Below, one piece after another: positions 1-4,885 of a stretch of 9,199 nt of DNA. Made by a program: the position numbers and the translations under genes. How positions within the stretch are numbered: position 1 is the first letter of the stretch; the number at the start of each line of letters is the position of its first letter. Source of the stretch: an uncultured Eubacteriales bacterium (lineage in GTDB: Bacteria > Bacillota > Clostridia > Oscillospirales > CAG-272). Location: contig URCP01000107.1 in assembly GCA_900546315.1 (NCBI GenBank), forward strand, positions 1 through 9,199, read 5' to 3'. Under the pieces are notes generated by a model. The model was given only the letters and a program-made list of their open reading frames with translations. It was not told where the DNA came from and ran no database searches.

Positions 1-12
1 ACTGAATGAGAG

Positions 13-456
13 ATGGAAATGATCAGAAAGCAGCGGGAAAGCGACCTCGACGACATCACGCGGATATGGCTGACATCGAATCTCGGCGCTCATGATTTCA
101 TACCGGAAGAATACTGGAAAGGCAATCTCGACGCGGTGCGGAGCGCTATCGGCGGTGCCGAGGTGTATGTACACGAGGACGACCGCGGGAGGCTTGACGG
201 GTTCATCGGACTTGACGGTGAATTTATTGAGGGACTGTTCGTCGCGGAGGGCGCGCGCTCACACGGCGTCGGGAAAATGCTCCTTGACCACGCGAAGAGC
301 CGGAAACGCCGCCTTGAGCTGAGCGTTTACCGGAAAAATACCCGCGCGGCGGCGTTCTACAATCGCGAGGGATTTACTGTGACCTCTGAGGGCATTGACG
401 CCGACACCGGCGAGAGGGAACTCACGATGGTCTGGTCCGCTGATACAACTGAATAA
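13..456 (+). CDS. GNAT-family N-acetyltransferase (YjaB-like)
   Basis: This is a predicted cytoplasmic acetyl-CoA-dependent N-acyltransferase of 147 residues, a normal length for a single GNAT domain. The N-terminus (MIRKQRESDLDDITRIW) is the usual GNAT opening. The AHDF segment near residues 26-29 and the overall layout recall E. coli YjaB. The acetyl-CoA pyrophosphate-binding motif A is seen as LFVAEGARSHGVGKMLL, with R82-S-H-G-V-G87 fitting the R/Q-x-x-G-x-G/A signature. The C-terminal block VYRKNTRAAAFYNREGF (about 105-121) is the typical motif B region. An in-frame TGA at 7-9 means the start cannot lie further upstream; the ATG at 13 is used here and the ATG at 19 is an alternative, as neither has a strong ribosome binding site in the 12 visible upstream bases. 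The substrate cannot be told from sequence. The gene converges on the methyltransferase across a terminator hairpin. Confidence 0.9.
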   Translation: MEMIRKQRESDLDDITRIWLTSNLGAHDFIPEEYWKGNLDAVRSAIGGAEVYVHEDDRGRLDGFIGLDGEFIEGLFVAEGARSHGVGKMLLDHAKSRKRRLELSVYRKNTRAAAFYNREGFTVTSEGIDADTGERELTMVWSADTTE

Positions 457-460
457 AAAA

Positions 461-492
461 CCGCTCCCCGGTGACGTTTTTCCGGGGAGCGG
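461..492 (-). terminator. Hairpin terminator between convergent genes
   Basis: A perfect 11-bp inverted repeat (CCGCTCCCCGG at 461-471 and CCGGGGAGCGG at 482-492) encloses a 10-nt loop. Read on the minus strand, the stem is followed at once by a run of six T (460-455), the standard intrinsic terminator arrangement for the methyltransferase gene. On the plus strand the following bases are CAATTTAT, so termination of the acetyltransferase transcript may be weaker. Confidence 0.85.
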
Positions 493-496
493 CAAT

Positions 497-1144
497 TTAT
501 CTGCGGGCCGAGAGTATGACCGTGTTTTCTTCCTTGAATATGCGGCGCACGTCTTTGAATCCCGGTTTACCGAGGAGCGATATTTCATTCTTCTCGGCGA
601 GCGGCGTGTCGAAGTGGAACATTCCGTCGCCGGTCCTCTGCTCGTTTTTCAGCTTTTCGTACTCGTTCCGGAACCACTCCTGCTGCTCGTCGGTCTCGCA
701 CATATAGTCGCCGAGGAGGAAGACGCCTCCCGGTTTCAGCGCGGCGAAGAGCTTTTCATACAGCCCGAGCTTTTTCTCCGGCGTGAAGTGGTGCAGGCTC
801 TGGAACGAGACGGCGGCGTCGAAATCCTTCCCGAACGGCTCTTCGAAGTAATCTCCGAGGATGAGCTCAAGCTTCTTTTCCGGGTGCTTTCCGCGCAGCT
901 TTTCAAGCATCGCTGCGGTCATGTCGACGCCCTTCACGTATACGTCAGGGCAGCGGGCGAAGATTTCGTCGAGCTCGAGACCGGTGCCGCAGCCGAGGTC
1001 GAGTATCCGCGAGGGGGACATTTTTTCAATTTCCAGCGCCATCACGGCGTAACCGTTCCTGCATCCCCCGACGTCGCGGAGCATATGCTCGTCATACCCC
1101 TCGACCCGGGCGGTGAAGAAATCGTCCATCTTTTCAAGTGTCAT
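497..1144 (-). CDS. Class I SAM-dependent methyltransferase
   Basis: Predicted cytoplasmic S-adenosylmethionine-dependent methyltransferase of 215 residues. Motif I is clear (RILDLGCGTGLELDE, about 46-60), the acidic ribose-binding strand follows (KGVDMTAAMLEKLR, D74), and the later strands AAVSFQSLHHF (110-120) and LKPGGVFLLGDY (136-147) match the UbiE/Methyltransf_11/25 fold. The start at 1144 is chosen because AAGGAG (1153-1158) lies 8 nt upstream; an in-frame ATG at 1198 lies within the promoter -35 region and is not credible. The ordering MDDFFTARVEGYDEHM near the N-terminus is common in small Clostridial methyltransferases of unassigned substrate. A consensus promoter precedes the gene and a strong terminator follows, so it is probably monocistronic. 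No substrate can be assigned. Confidence 0.93.
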   Translation of the reverse strand: MTLEKMDDFFTARVEGYDEHMLRDVGGCRNGYAVMALEIEKMSPSRILDLGCGTGLELDEIFARCPDVYVKGVDMTAAMLEKLRGKHPEKKLELILGDYFEEPFGKDFDAAVSFQSLHHFTPEKKLGLYEKLFAALKPGGVFLLGDYMCETDEQQEWFRNEYEKLKNEQRTGDGMFHFDTPLAEKNEISLLGKPGFKDVRRIFKEENTVILSARR

Positions 1145-1174
1145 AACAGAAGCTCCTTTTTTATTTTTAATGAA

Positions 1175-1203
1175 ATTATACATTATCCGGAGCCTCATGT
1201 CAA
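1175..1203 (-). promoter_or_regulatory. Consensus sigma-A promoter of the methyltransferase
   Basis: On the minus strand TTGACA (1203-1198), a 17-bp spacer and TATAAT (1180-1175) match both hexamers perfectly. The expected start is about 1168, giving a leader of roughly 24 nt that carries the AAGGAG site. This excludes the longer upstream reading frame beginning at 1198. Confidence 0.85.
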
Positions 1204-1235
1204 GAGGTAAAACCGATTTTTCCGGAGAACGGCTA

Positions 1236-1264
1236 TTGACAAGACGGTATATTTGTGGTATGAT
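1236..1264 (+). promoter_or_regulatory. Sigma-A promoter of the YccF-family gene
   Basis: TTGACA (1236-1241), a 17-bp spacer and TATGAT (1259-1264), with TGG just before the -10 (an extended -10 TGn element). The -35 hexamers of this promoter and the divergent methyltransferase promoter are separated by 32 bp, so the two could fire independently. Confidence 0.8.
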
Positions 1265-1297
1265 TATAGAAGATATAAATTTATGAGGTAAAAAACA

Positions 1298-1657
1298 ATG
1301 AGTTGTCTTGGAAATATACTCTGGTTCATATGCGGCGGTCTGCTGTCCGGGCTCAGCTGGTGCGCGGCGGGGGTGCTCTGGTGCGTCACGATTGTCGGGA
1401 TACCGGTCGGGCTCCAGTGCTTCAAGTTCGCTTCGCTGTCCTTCTGCCCGTTCGGGAAGGAGATCGTATACCGCGGCGGAGCGGTGTCGACTATCGCGAA
1501 TATCTTCTGGCTGATACTCTCCGGCATACCGATGGCGATTGAGTTCGCCGCTTTCGGTATTGTCTGCGGGATAACAATCATAGGCATACCCTTCGCGAAA
1601 CAGTATTTCAAACTCGCAAGGCTCGCCCTGACGCCGTTCGGGGCTGAGATTATATGA
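1298..1657 (+). CDS. YccF-domain (DUF307) inner membrane protein
   Basis: Small integral membrane protein of 119 residues built from two copies of the YccF motif. The first ends with GIPVGLQCFKFASLSFCPFGKEIV (about 34-57) and the second with GIPFAKQYFKLARLALTPFGAEII (about 96-119). Each copy is preceded by a hydrophobic stretch (about 5-33 and 66-95), giving probably four membrane-spanning segments. E. coli YccF is somewhat longer (about 148 residues) with the same two-part plan. The function of the family is not established. The start is supported by GAGGT (1285-1289) 8 nt upstream of the ATG. The gene has its own promoter and is followed within 6 nt by a strong terminator, so it is a single-gene transcript. 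It is cysteine-rich for a membrane protein (C3, C12, C22, C29, C41, C50, C90). Confidence 0.9.
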   Translation: MSCLGNILWFICGGLLSGLSWCAAGVLWCVTIVGIPVGLQCFKFASLSFCPFGKEIVYRGGAVSTIANIFWLILSGIPMAIEFAAFGIVCGITIIGIPFAKQYFKLARLALTPFGAEII

Positions 1658-1662
1658 AAACA

Positions 1663-1687
1663 GCTCCCTTTCGGAATGAAAGGGAGC
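1663..1687 (+). terminator. Bidirectional hairpin terminator
   Basis: A perfect 10-bp stem (GCTCCCTTTC at 1663-1672, GAAAGGGAGC at 1678-1687) with a 5-nt loop is followed on the plus strand by a T-rich tail (GTTTTGTTATTTGTTG). On the minus strand it is followed by TGTTTTCAT. It sits 5 nt after the YccF stop and 6 nt beyond the TAA at 1694, where the uninterrupted DtxR-family frame would have ended, so it evidently serves both convergent genes. Confidence 0.85.
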
Positions 1688-1693
1688 GTTTTG

Positions 1694-1765
1694 TTATTTG
1701 TTGTCTTCCGGAATGAGCCCCTGACGCTCATGTTCGCCGAGGTGTTCCTTTATGGCCTCAAACGA
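1694..1765 (-). pseudogene. C-terminal remnant of the DtxR-family gene beyond an in-frame TAA
   Basis: After the TAA at 1768-1766 the same frame stays open for 23 codons, starting SFEAIKEHLGEH and ending PEDNK, before a second TAA at 1696-1694. The residues continue the expected family sequence: DtxR-like proteins of Clostridia commonly read EHVISD-E-SFE-x-IKEHL across this point. A single substitution, for example GAA to TAA, explains the interruption. The second stop lies 6 nt before the terminator hairpin, as expected for the original gene end. Without the nonsense codon the protein would be about 132 residues from the TTG start. Confidence 0.7.
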
Positions 1766-2092
1766 TTAGTCACTTATAACGTGCTCCATGCGGCAGGCGT
1801 CTTCCGCCGCGGTCTCCTTGTCGACGCCGAGACTCATCAGCATCTTCGATAGGATCGTGTGCCGCTCGTATATCTTCGACGCGACCTCGACGCCCGCGTC
1901 GGTCAGGTGCAGGAAGCCGTCCGCGTCCATCGTCAGGAAGCCCCCGTTCTTCAGAAGCCCGACAGCACGGCTCACGCTCGGCTTCGAGTACCCCATGTAC
2001 TCGCACACGTCGATAGACCGCGCGAACTTCCCGCCCGCGGTCAGTATATATATGGTTTCAAGGTACATCTCGCCGGATTCCTGTAAATGCAA
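1766..2092 (-). CDS. DtxR/MntR-family metal-dependent repressor, truncated at its C-terminus
   Basis: Predicted metal-sensing DNA-binding regulator of 108 residues. The N-terminal winged helix is seen at about 5-62 (ESGEMYLETIYIL, then SKPSVSRAVGLLKNGGFL as recognition helix, then DGFLHLTDAG as wing). The dimerisation/metal domain follows. Residues aligning with the DtxR primary metal site are present: M9, C100, E103 and H104 (in ACRMEHVISD). H78 corresponds to DtxR H79. The equivalent of MntR D8 is Met, so the site resembles the iron-type DtxR/IdeR set more than Bacillus MntR. TTG at 2092 is the preferred start because a perfect AGGAGG (2106-2101) lies 8 nt upstream. The ATG at 2116 would add 8 residues but has no ribosome binding site. 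Translation stops at a TAA directly after VISD, where the family normally continues; see the remnant at 1694-1765. Activity after loss of the last helices is uncertain. Confidence 0.82.
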   Translation of the reverse strand: MHLQESGEMYLETIYILTAGGKFARSIDVCEYMGYSKPSVSRAVGLLKNGGFLTMDADGFLHLTDAGVEVASKIYERHTILSKMLMSLGVDKETAAEDACRMEHVISD

Positions 2093-2144
2093 CTGTCTGT
2101 CCTCCTGATATTTCATCGCTTTGATTTAGTAAAACGCTACCTCT

Positions 2145-2173
2145 ATTATAATATATAAATATGAATTTTTCAA
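2145..2173 (-). promoter_or_regulatory. Promoter of the DtxR-family gene
   Basis: Minus-strand TTGAAA (2173-2168), 17-bp spacer, TATAAT (2150-2145). The expected start is about 2138, which leaves a leader of about 45 nt to the TTG start. No clear terminator separates the upstream AraC gene (ending at 2188) from this promoter, so read-through from that gene is also possible. Confidence 0.7.
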
Positions 2174-2187
2174 GCAGTCCCGATAAT

Positions 2188-3066
2188 TCATCTTTGCCGT
2201 TTTCTGAACTCCGCCGGCGTCCGTCCGGTGAGCTTCGCAAAGACCCCGATGTAATGGCTCGACGACGAAAATCCACAGAGCAAAGCGGTTTCCGCGACAG
2301 AGCGGTTCTCATCGAGAAAGATCTTCGAGCGATTGATACGCACAGCCGTGATGTAGTCGCTGACCGACATGCCAAGTGCGGCGCGGAAGTCACGGGTCAG
2401 CTTCGTCCTGCTGATGAAGAACTCGCGGCTCAGAGTGTCGATGTTCATCGACGACGAGTAGTTTTCCGAGATGAACGAGCATACCTCCGGTATATATCCG
2501 AGGCGGCGCGGCGTCATGTCGCGGTTCGTGTGGTTCGACACTATCGGGGACAATTCACAGAGGAACAGGGACATGAGATATCTGAGTCGCTCCTTCGCGA
2601 GCGTCTCTTTCTGTTCCTCCGAGAGGTCGCCTTCCGGAAAGCGCTTTTCCGCCGTGTCCGAGAAAAAGCCGTTCATCAGCCGCGCTATCGCCTCGAGACG
2701 TGCGTATTCATCGTGAGTCAGCCCGAACGCGAGGAATTCATGCGGGAACTTCACCGACTCGCCTTCGAGATAGCTTTTCGAAAGTGAGATGCAGTACCTC
2801 GAGTAGGGCGCGGGATAATCATTTATCTGCTCGTGCAGGGTCTCCTCCGGTATGAATATGAAATACGGCGCCGTCAGACGGACGACTTTGCCCTCGGCGA
2901 GTATGACCGACGAGCCCTCGCCAGCGAGCATTATTTCACCCGCGTTGTGGACGTGCGGCTTACAGCCGAGGCGAGGAATTCCGGTGTCGTGCGCGGCGTA
3001 ATCCATCGAGAACCCGACGCAGTCGAGCCGCATGAGACCGTTTACGCAGACCTCTACTTTCATCAT
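2188..3066 (-). CDS. AraC-family transcriptional regulator with cupin sensor domain
   Basis: Predicted cytoplasmic regulator of 292 residues, the usual AraC length. The N-terminal half is a cupin-like ligand-binding domain: PHVHNAGEIMLAGEG (about 37-51) carries the H-x-H and downstream E of the first cupin motif, and PYFIFIPEETLHEQ (67-80) is the second. The C-terminal AraC DNA-binding domain spans about 191-290. It has a first helix-turn-helix at MNIDTLSREFFISRTKLTRDF and the family signature from VAETALLCGFSSSSHYIGVF to GRTPAEFRKRQ. The ATG at 3066 follows AGGAGG (3081-3076) by 9 nt; the adjacent ATG at 3063 is possible. It is divergent from the solute-binding lipoprotein gene, the usual placement for a regulator of that gene. 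The ligand is unknown, and sugar sensing is inferred from context only. Confidence 0.92.
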   Translation of the reverse strand: MMKVEVCVNGLMRLDCVGFSMDYAAHDTGIPRLGCKPHVHNAGEIMLAGEGSSVILAEGKVVRLTAPYFIFIPEETLHEQINDYPAPYSRYCISLSKSYLEGESVKFPHEFLAFGLTHDEYARLEAIARLMNGFFSDTAEKRFPEGDLSEEQKETLAKERLRYLMSLFLCELSPIVSNHTNRDMTPRRLGYIPEVCSFISENYSSSMNIDTLSREFFISRTKLTRDFRAALGMSVSDYITAVRINRSKIFLDENRSVAETALLCGFSSSSHYIGVFAKLTGRTPAEFRKRQR

Positions 3067-3069
3067 TTC

Positions 3070-3081
3070 GGATCACCTCCT
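3070..3081 (-). promoter_or_regulatory. Unusually long Shine-Dalgarno match before the AraC gene
   Basis: On the minus strand the 12 bases AGGAGGTGATCC are fully complementary to the conserved GGATCACCTCCT at the 16S rRNA 3' end. The site overlaps the position where transcription should begin from the promoter at 3115-3087 (about 3080), so the mRNA leader may be only about 14 nt. Confidence 0.75.
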
Positions 3082-3086
3082 CAGTC

Positions 3087-3115
3087 ATTATACCACTTTT
3101 TGATTGATCTGTCAA
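3087..3115 (-). promoter_or_regulatory. Perfect consensus promoter of the first AraC gene
   Basis: Minus-strand TTGACA (3115-3110), 17-bp spacer, TATAAT (3092-3087), with TGG before the -10 as an extended element. Both hexamers are perfect matches. A promoter this strong is unexpected for a regulator gene and suggests that repression or autoregulation limits it. Confidence 0.85.
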
Positions 3116-3135
3116 TAATGTACCCGAATCTGATA

Positions 3136-3148
3136 TCGGATTTTCCGA
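3136..3148. promoter_or_regulatory. Dyad between divergent promoters, candidate operator
   Basis: TCGGA-TTT-TCCGA is an exact 5-bp inverted repeat in the space between the AraC promoter (ending at 3115) and the -35 of the lipoprotein promoter (starting at 3156). ATAT lies on both outer sides, offset by one base. It is well placed for an activator site upstream of the lipoprotein promoter. AraC proteins often bind direct rather than inverted repeats, so this is only a candidate. Confidence 0.3.
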
Positions 3149-3155
3149 ATATGGA

Positions 3156-3184
3156 TTGAATAATGTCGTAAAATAGGATATAAT
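3156..3184 (+). promoter_or_regulatory. Promoter of the solute-binding lipoprotein gene
   Basis: TTGAAT (3156-3161), 17-bp spacer, TATAAT (3179-3184). Expected start is about 3191, with a leader of about 44 nt. The -35 is weaker than that of the divergent AraC promoter, consistent with a need for activation. Confidence 0.75.
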
Positions 3185-3234
3185 GTGTTCATAAAGAATA
3201 ACCCATCAAATAAAAACAAGGCTGGTGTTCGGAA

Positions 3235-4701
3235 ATGAAAAGAAAGATCGTATCGGCGCTTCTGCTCACAGCTCTTCTTGCGGGCTGTGTATCCTGCGGG
3301 AACGACACGGGCGGAACGACAGATTCGACGAATGAAAAGATACCCGGAAATGATATGTCAGATACAACAGAGGCGGAAGAGACGACAGAGGAAGCATATG
3401 TGCTTCCCGAACTCGACTGCGGCGGAAAGACGCTGACGATACTGAACCCAACAACGACATGGGGCTTCTATACTGACATCGACAAGGAGGAGCAGACCGG
3501 CGACGCGCTCGGGGACGCCATATACGAGCGTAATCGCAGACTTGAGGAGAAATACAACTTCACACTCGATGTCGTCGAAGAGAATATGTACTCTATCGAA
3601 GCAAAGGTCAGAAATTCTGTCATGGCAGACGACTCGGCATTTGACATTGTGCTCGGCAGTTCAAAGCTGAACGTCTCCATGATATCCGACGGGCTCGTCT
3701 GTGATCTCTGCGATATTCCGGAGCTGAACCTCGACAGACCGTGGTGGGATCAGTCGGTCGTGAATGAGGCGACGATAAACGGTTCGCTTTATTTTGCTCT
3801 CTGCGATATCACGATGTTCTCATTCGAGTGCACATGGGCGACTTATTTCAATAAGGATATTCTCGAAAAAAATCAGCTCGACACGCCGTATGAGCTCGTC
3901 CGGAGCGGCGCGTGGACATTCGATAAGATCAGTGAGTACACGAAGGCCTGCGCGAGCCTCAACGGCGACGAGAGCTTCACGTGGAGCGCGGATGGCTCGA
4001 GCGTCTACGGACTCGCATCCTACTATGAGTTCGGTCACACAGGTATCATCGCCTGCGGGGAGAGGTATATAACGAATGATGCGGATGGTACGCCGCGCTT
4101 CTCGCTCGAGGGAGACCGCTTTTACAATGTAGTGTCGAAGCTCGCGTCTCTCTTCGGCCGTTCCGGCGAATATCTGTCGATCAACAATGATTCGCCGAAT
4201 AATTATTTCTCTGCGTTCTCCTCGTCCCGTGCTGCGTTCATGGCGGGAGAGATAAAGGAGATACAGAATCTCCGCTCGGTCGATATGGACTTCGGCATCG
4301 TTCCGCTACCGAAATATGATGAGGAGCAGAAGGATTATTGCTCTCCGGTCACATCTGTCGTGCCGGTCTGCATGATACCTGTAACTAATACTGACACGGC
4401 GATCACCGGTACTGTGCTCGACGCGCTCGCATATGAGAGCTGCATGAACGTCCTTCCGGTGTTCTACGAGATCAACTTGTCGCAGAAGGGTCTCCGCGAT
4501 GATGATTCGATAGAACTGCTCGGGCTTATCCGCGACGACCGTATATTTGACGTCGGCGACGCCTACGGTTGGACGACGGAAGTCCGCGAGGGTATCCGCA
4601 AGGTCATAGACTCCGGAGACGCGAACGTCGCGTCGATAATCGCGTCACTGAAACCGTCTGTTGAAGAGAAGATAGAAGATTTCCTGCAATACACAAAATA
4701 A
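3235..4701 (+). CDS. Extracellular solute-binding lipoprotein (family 1 type)
   Basis: Predicted lipid-anchored substrate-binding protein of an ABC importer, 488 residues. The N-terminus is a lipoprotein signal peptide: MKRK, hydrophobic core, then lipobox LLAGC with C18 as the lipidated cysteine. Residues about 22-57 form a low-complexity linker rich in T, E, D and G. The mature domain begins LDCGGKTLTIL and contains GDALGDAIYERNRRLEEKYNF (89-109), which is very common in large solute-binding proteins of gut Clostridia. The predicted hinge and lobe architecture cannot be resolved further by eye. The ribosome binding site is weak (AAGG at 3218-3221, 13 nt from the ATG), but the signal peptide fixes the start. 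No ABC permease or ATPase gene follows; a terminator comes 56 nt later. Carbohydrate binding is likely from family and AraC neighbour but is not proven. Confidence 0.9.
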   Translation: MKRKIVSALLLTALLAGCVSCGNDTGGTTDSTNEKIPGNDMSDTTEAEETTEEAYVLPELDCGGKTLTILNPTTTWGFYTDIDKEEQTGDALGDAIYERNRRLEEKYNFTLDVVEENMYSIEAKVRNSVMADDSAFDIVLGSSKLNVSMISDGLVCDLCDIPELNLDRPWWDQSVVNEATINGSLYFALCDITMFSFECTWATYFNKDILEKNQLDTPYELVRSGAWTFDKISEYTKACASLNGDESFTWSADGSSVYGLASYYEFGHTGIIACGERYITNDADGTPRFSLEGDRFYNVVSKLASLFGRSGEYLSINNDSPNNYFSAFSSSRAAFMAGEIKEIQNLRSVDMDFGIVPLPKYDEEQKDYCSPVTSVVPVCMIPVTNTDTAITGTVLDALAYESCMNVLPVFYEINLSQKGLRDDDSIELLGLIRDDRIFDVGDAYGWTTEVREGIRKVIDSGDANVASIIASLKPSVEEKIEDFLQYTK

Positions 4702-4757
4702 ACAGGAAACCGGAGCTTTTCCGGCTCTCAGGATGACAGTCCGGACTCAAAAGAAGA

Positions 4758-4788
4758 TCCCGCCGCGCAAAGCGGCGGGAATTTTTTT
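4758..4788 (+). terminator. Intrinsic terminator after the solute-binding protein gene
   Basis: A perfect 9-bp GC-rich stem (TCCCGCCGC at 4758-4766, GCGGCGGGA at 4772-4780) with a 5-nt loop is followed by ATTTTTTT (4781-4788). It ends the lipoprotein transcript and confirms that no permease gene is cotranscribed. It also shows that the MATE reading frame upstream of 4886 is not coding, because the frame would cross this hairpin. Confidence 0.92.
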
Positions 4789-4807
4789 CTTAAAAACGAA
4801 AAATCTA

Positions 4808-4836
4808 TTGCAATTCGCGGAAAAATCTGATACAAT
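4808..4836 (+). promoter_or_regulatory. Promoter of the MATE-hydrolase operon
   Basis: TTGCAA (4808-4813), 17-bp spacer, TACAAT (4831-4836). Expected start is about 4843, giving a leader of about 43 nt to the MATE ATG at 4886. One mismatch in each hexamer that matters least suggests moderate strength. Confidence 0.65.
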
Positions 4837-4885
4837 ATATAGAAGCAATGATAAACGGGGAACCAACAAAGGAATAACAAAGAAA

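Noticed and set aside
395..1210. A long plus-strand open frame (271 codons) across the methyltransferase region
   Set aside because: It is antisense to a gene with clear SAM-binding motifs, promoter, ribosome binding site and terminator. Its translation has no recognisable domain and it runs through the terminator hairpin at 461-492.
1264..1731. A minus-strand open frame of 155 codons opposite the YccF gene
   Set aside because: It crosses the terminator at 1663-1687 and overlaps the DtxR remnant; the YccF motifs on the plus strand are unmistakable.
2126..2144. Possible DtxR/IdeR operator near the start of the DtxR-family transcript
   Set aside because: TTAG and ACCT fall at the right distance, but I count only about 10 of 19 matches to the DtxR consensus and no dyad symmetry, so chance is a fair explanation.
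2161..2787. A plus-strand open frame (208 codons) opposite the first AraC gene
   Set aside because: It is a charged, arginine-rich shadow translation of the complementary strand of a high-GC gene, with no ribosome binding site and no domain.
4702..4740. Small hairpin CCGGA/TCCGG just after the solute-binding protein gene
   Set aside because: It has only a 5-bp stem without a T run, and the strong terminator at 4758-4788 accounts for the transcript end.
4733..4885. N-terminal extension of the MATE protein by 51 residues
   Set aside because: The extension contains the upstream terminator hairpin and the promoter of the gene, and it has no family-like sequence or ribosome binding site.
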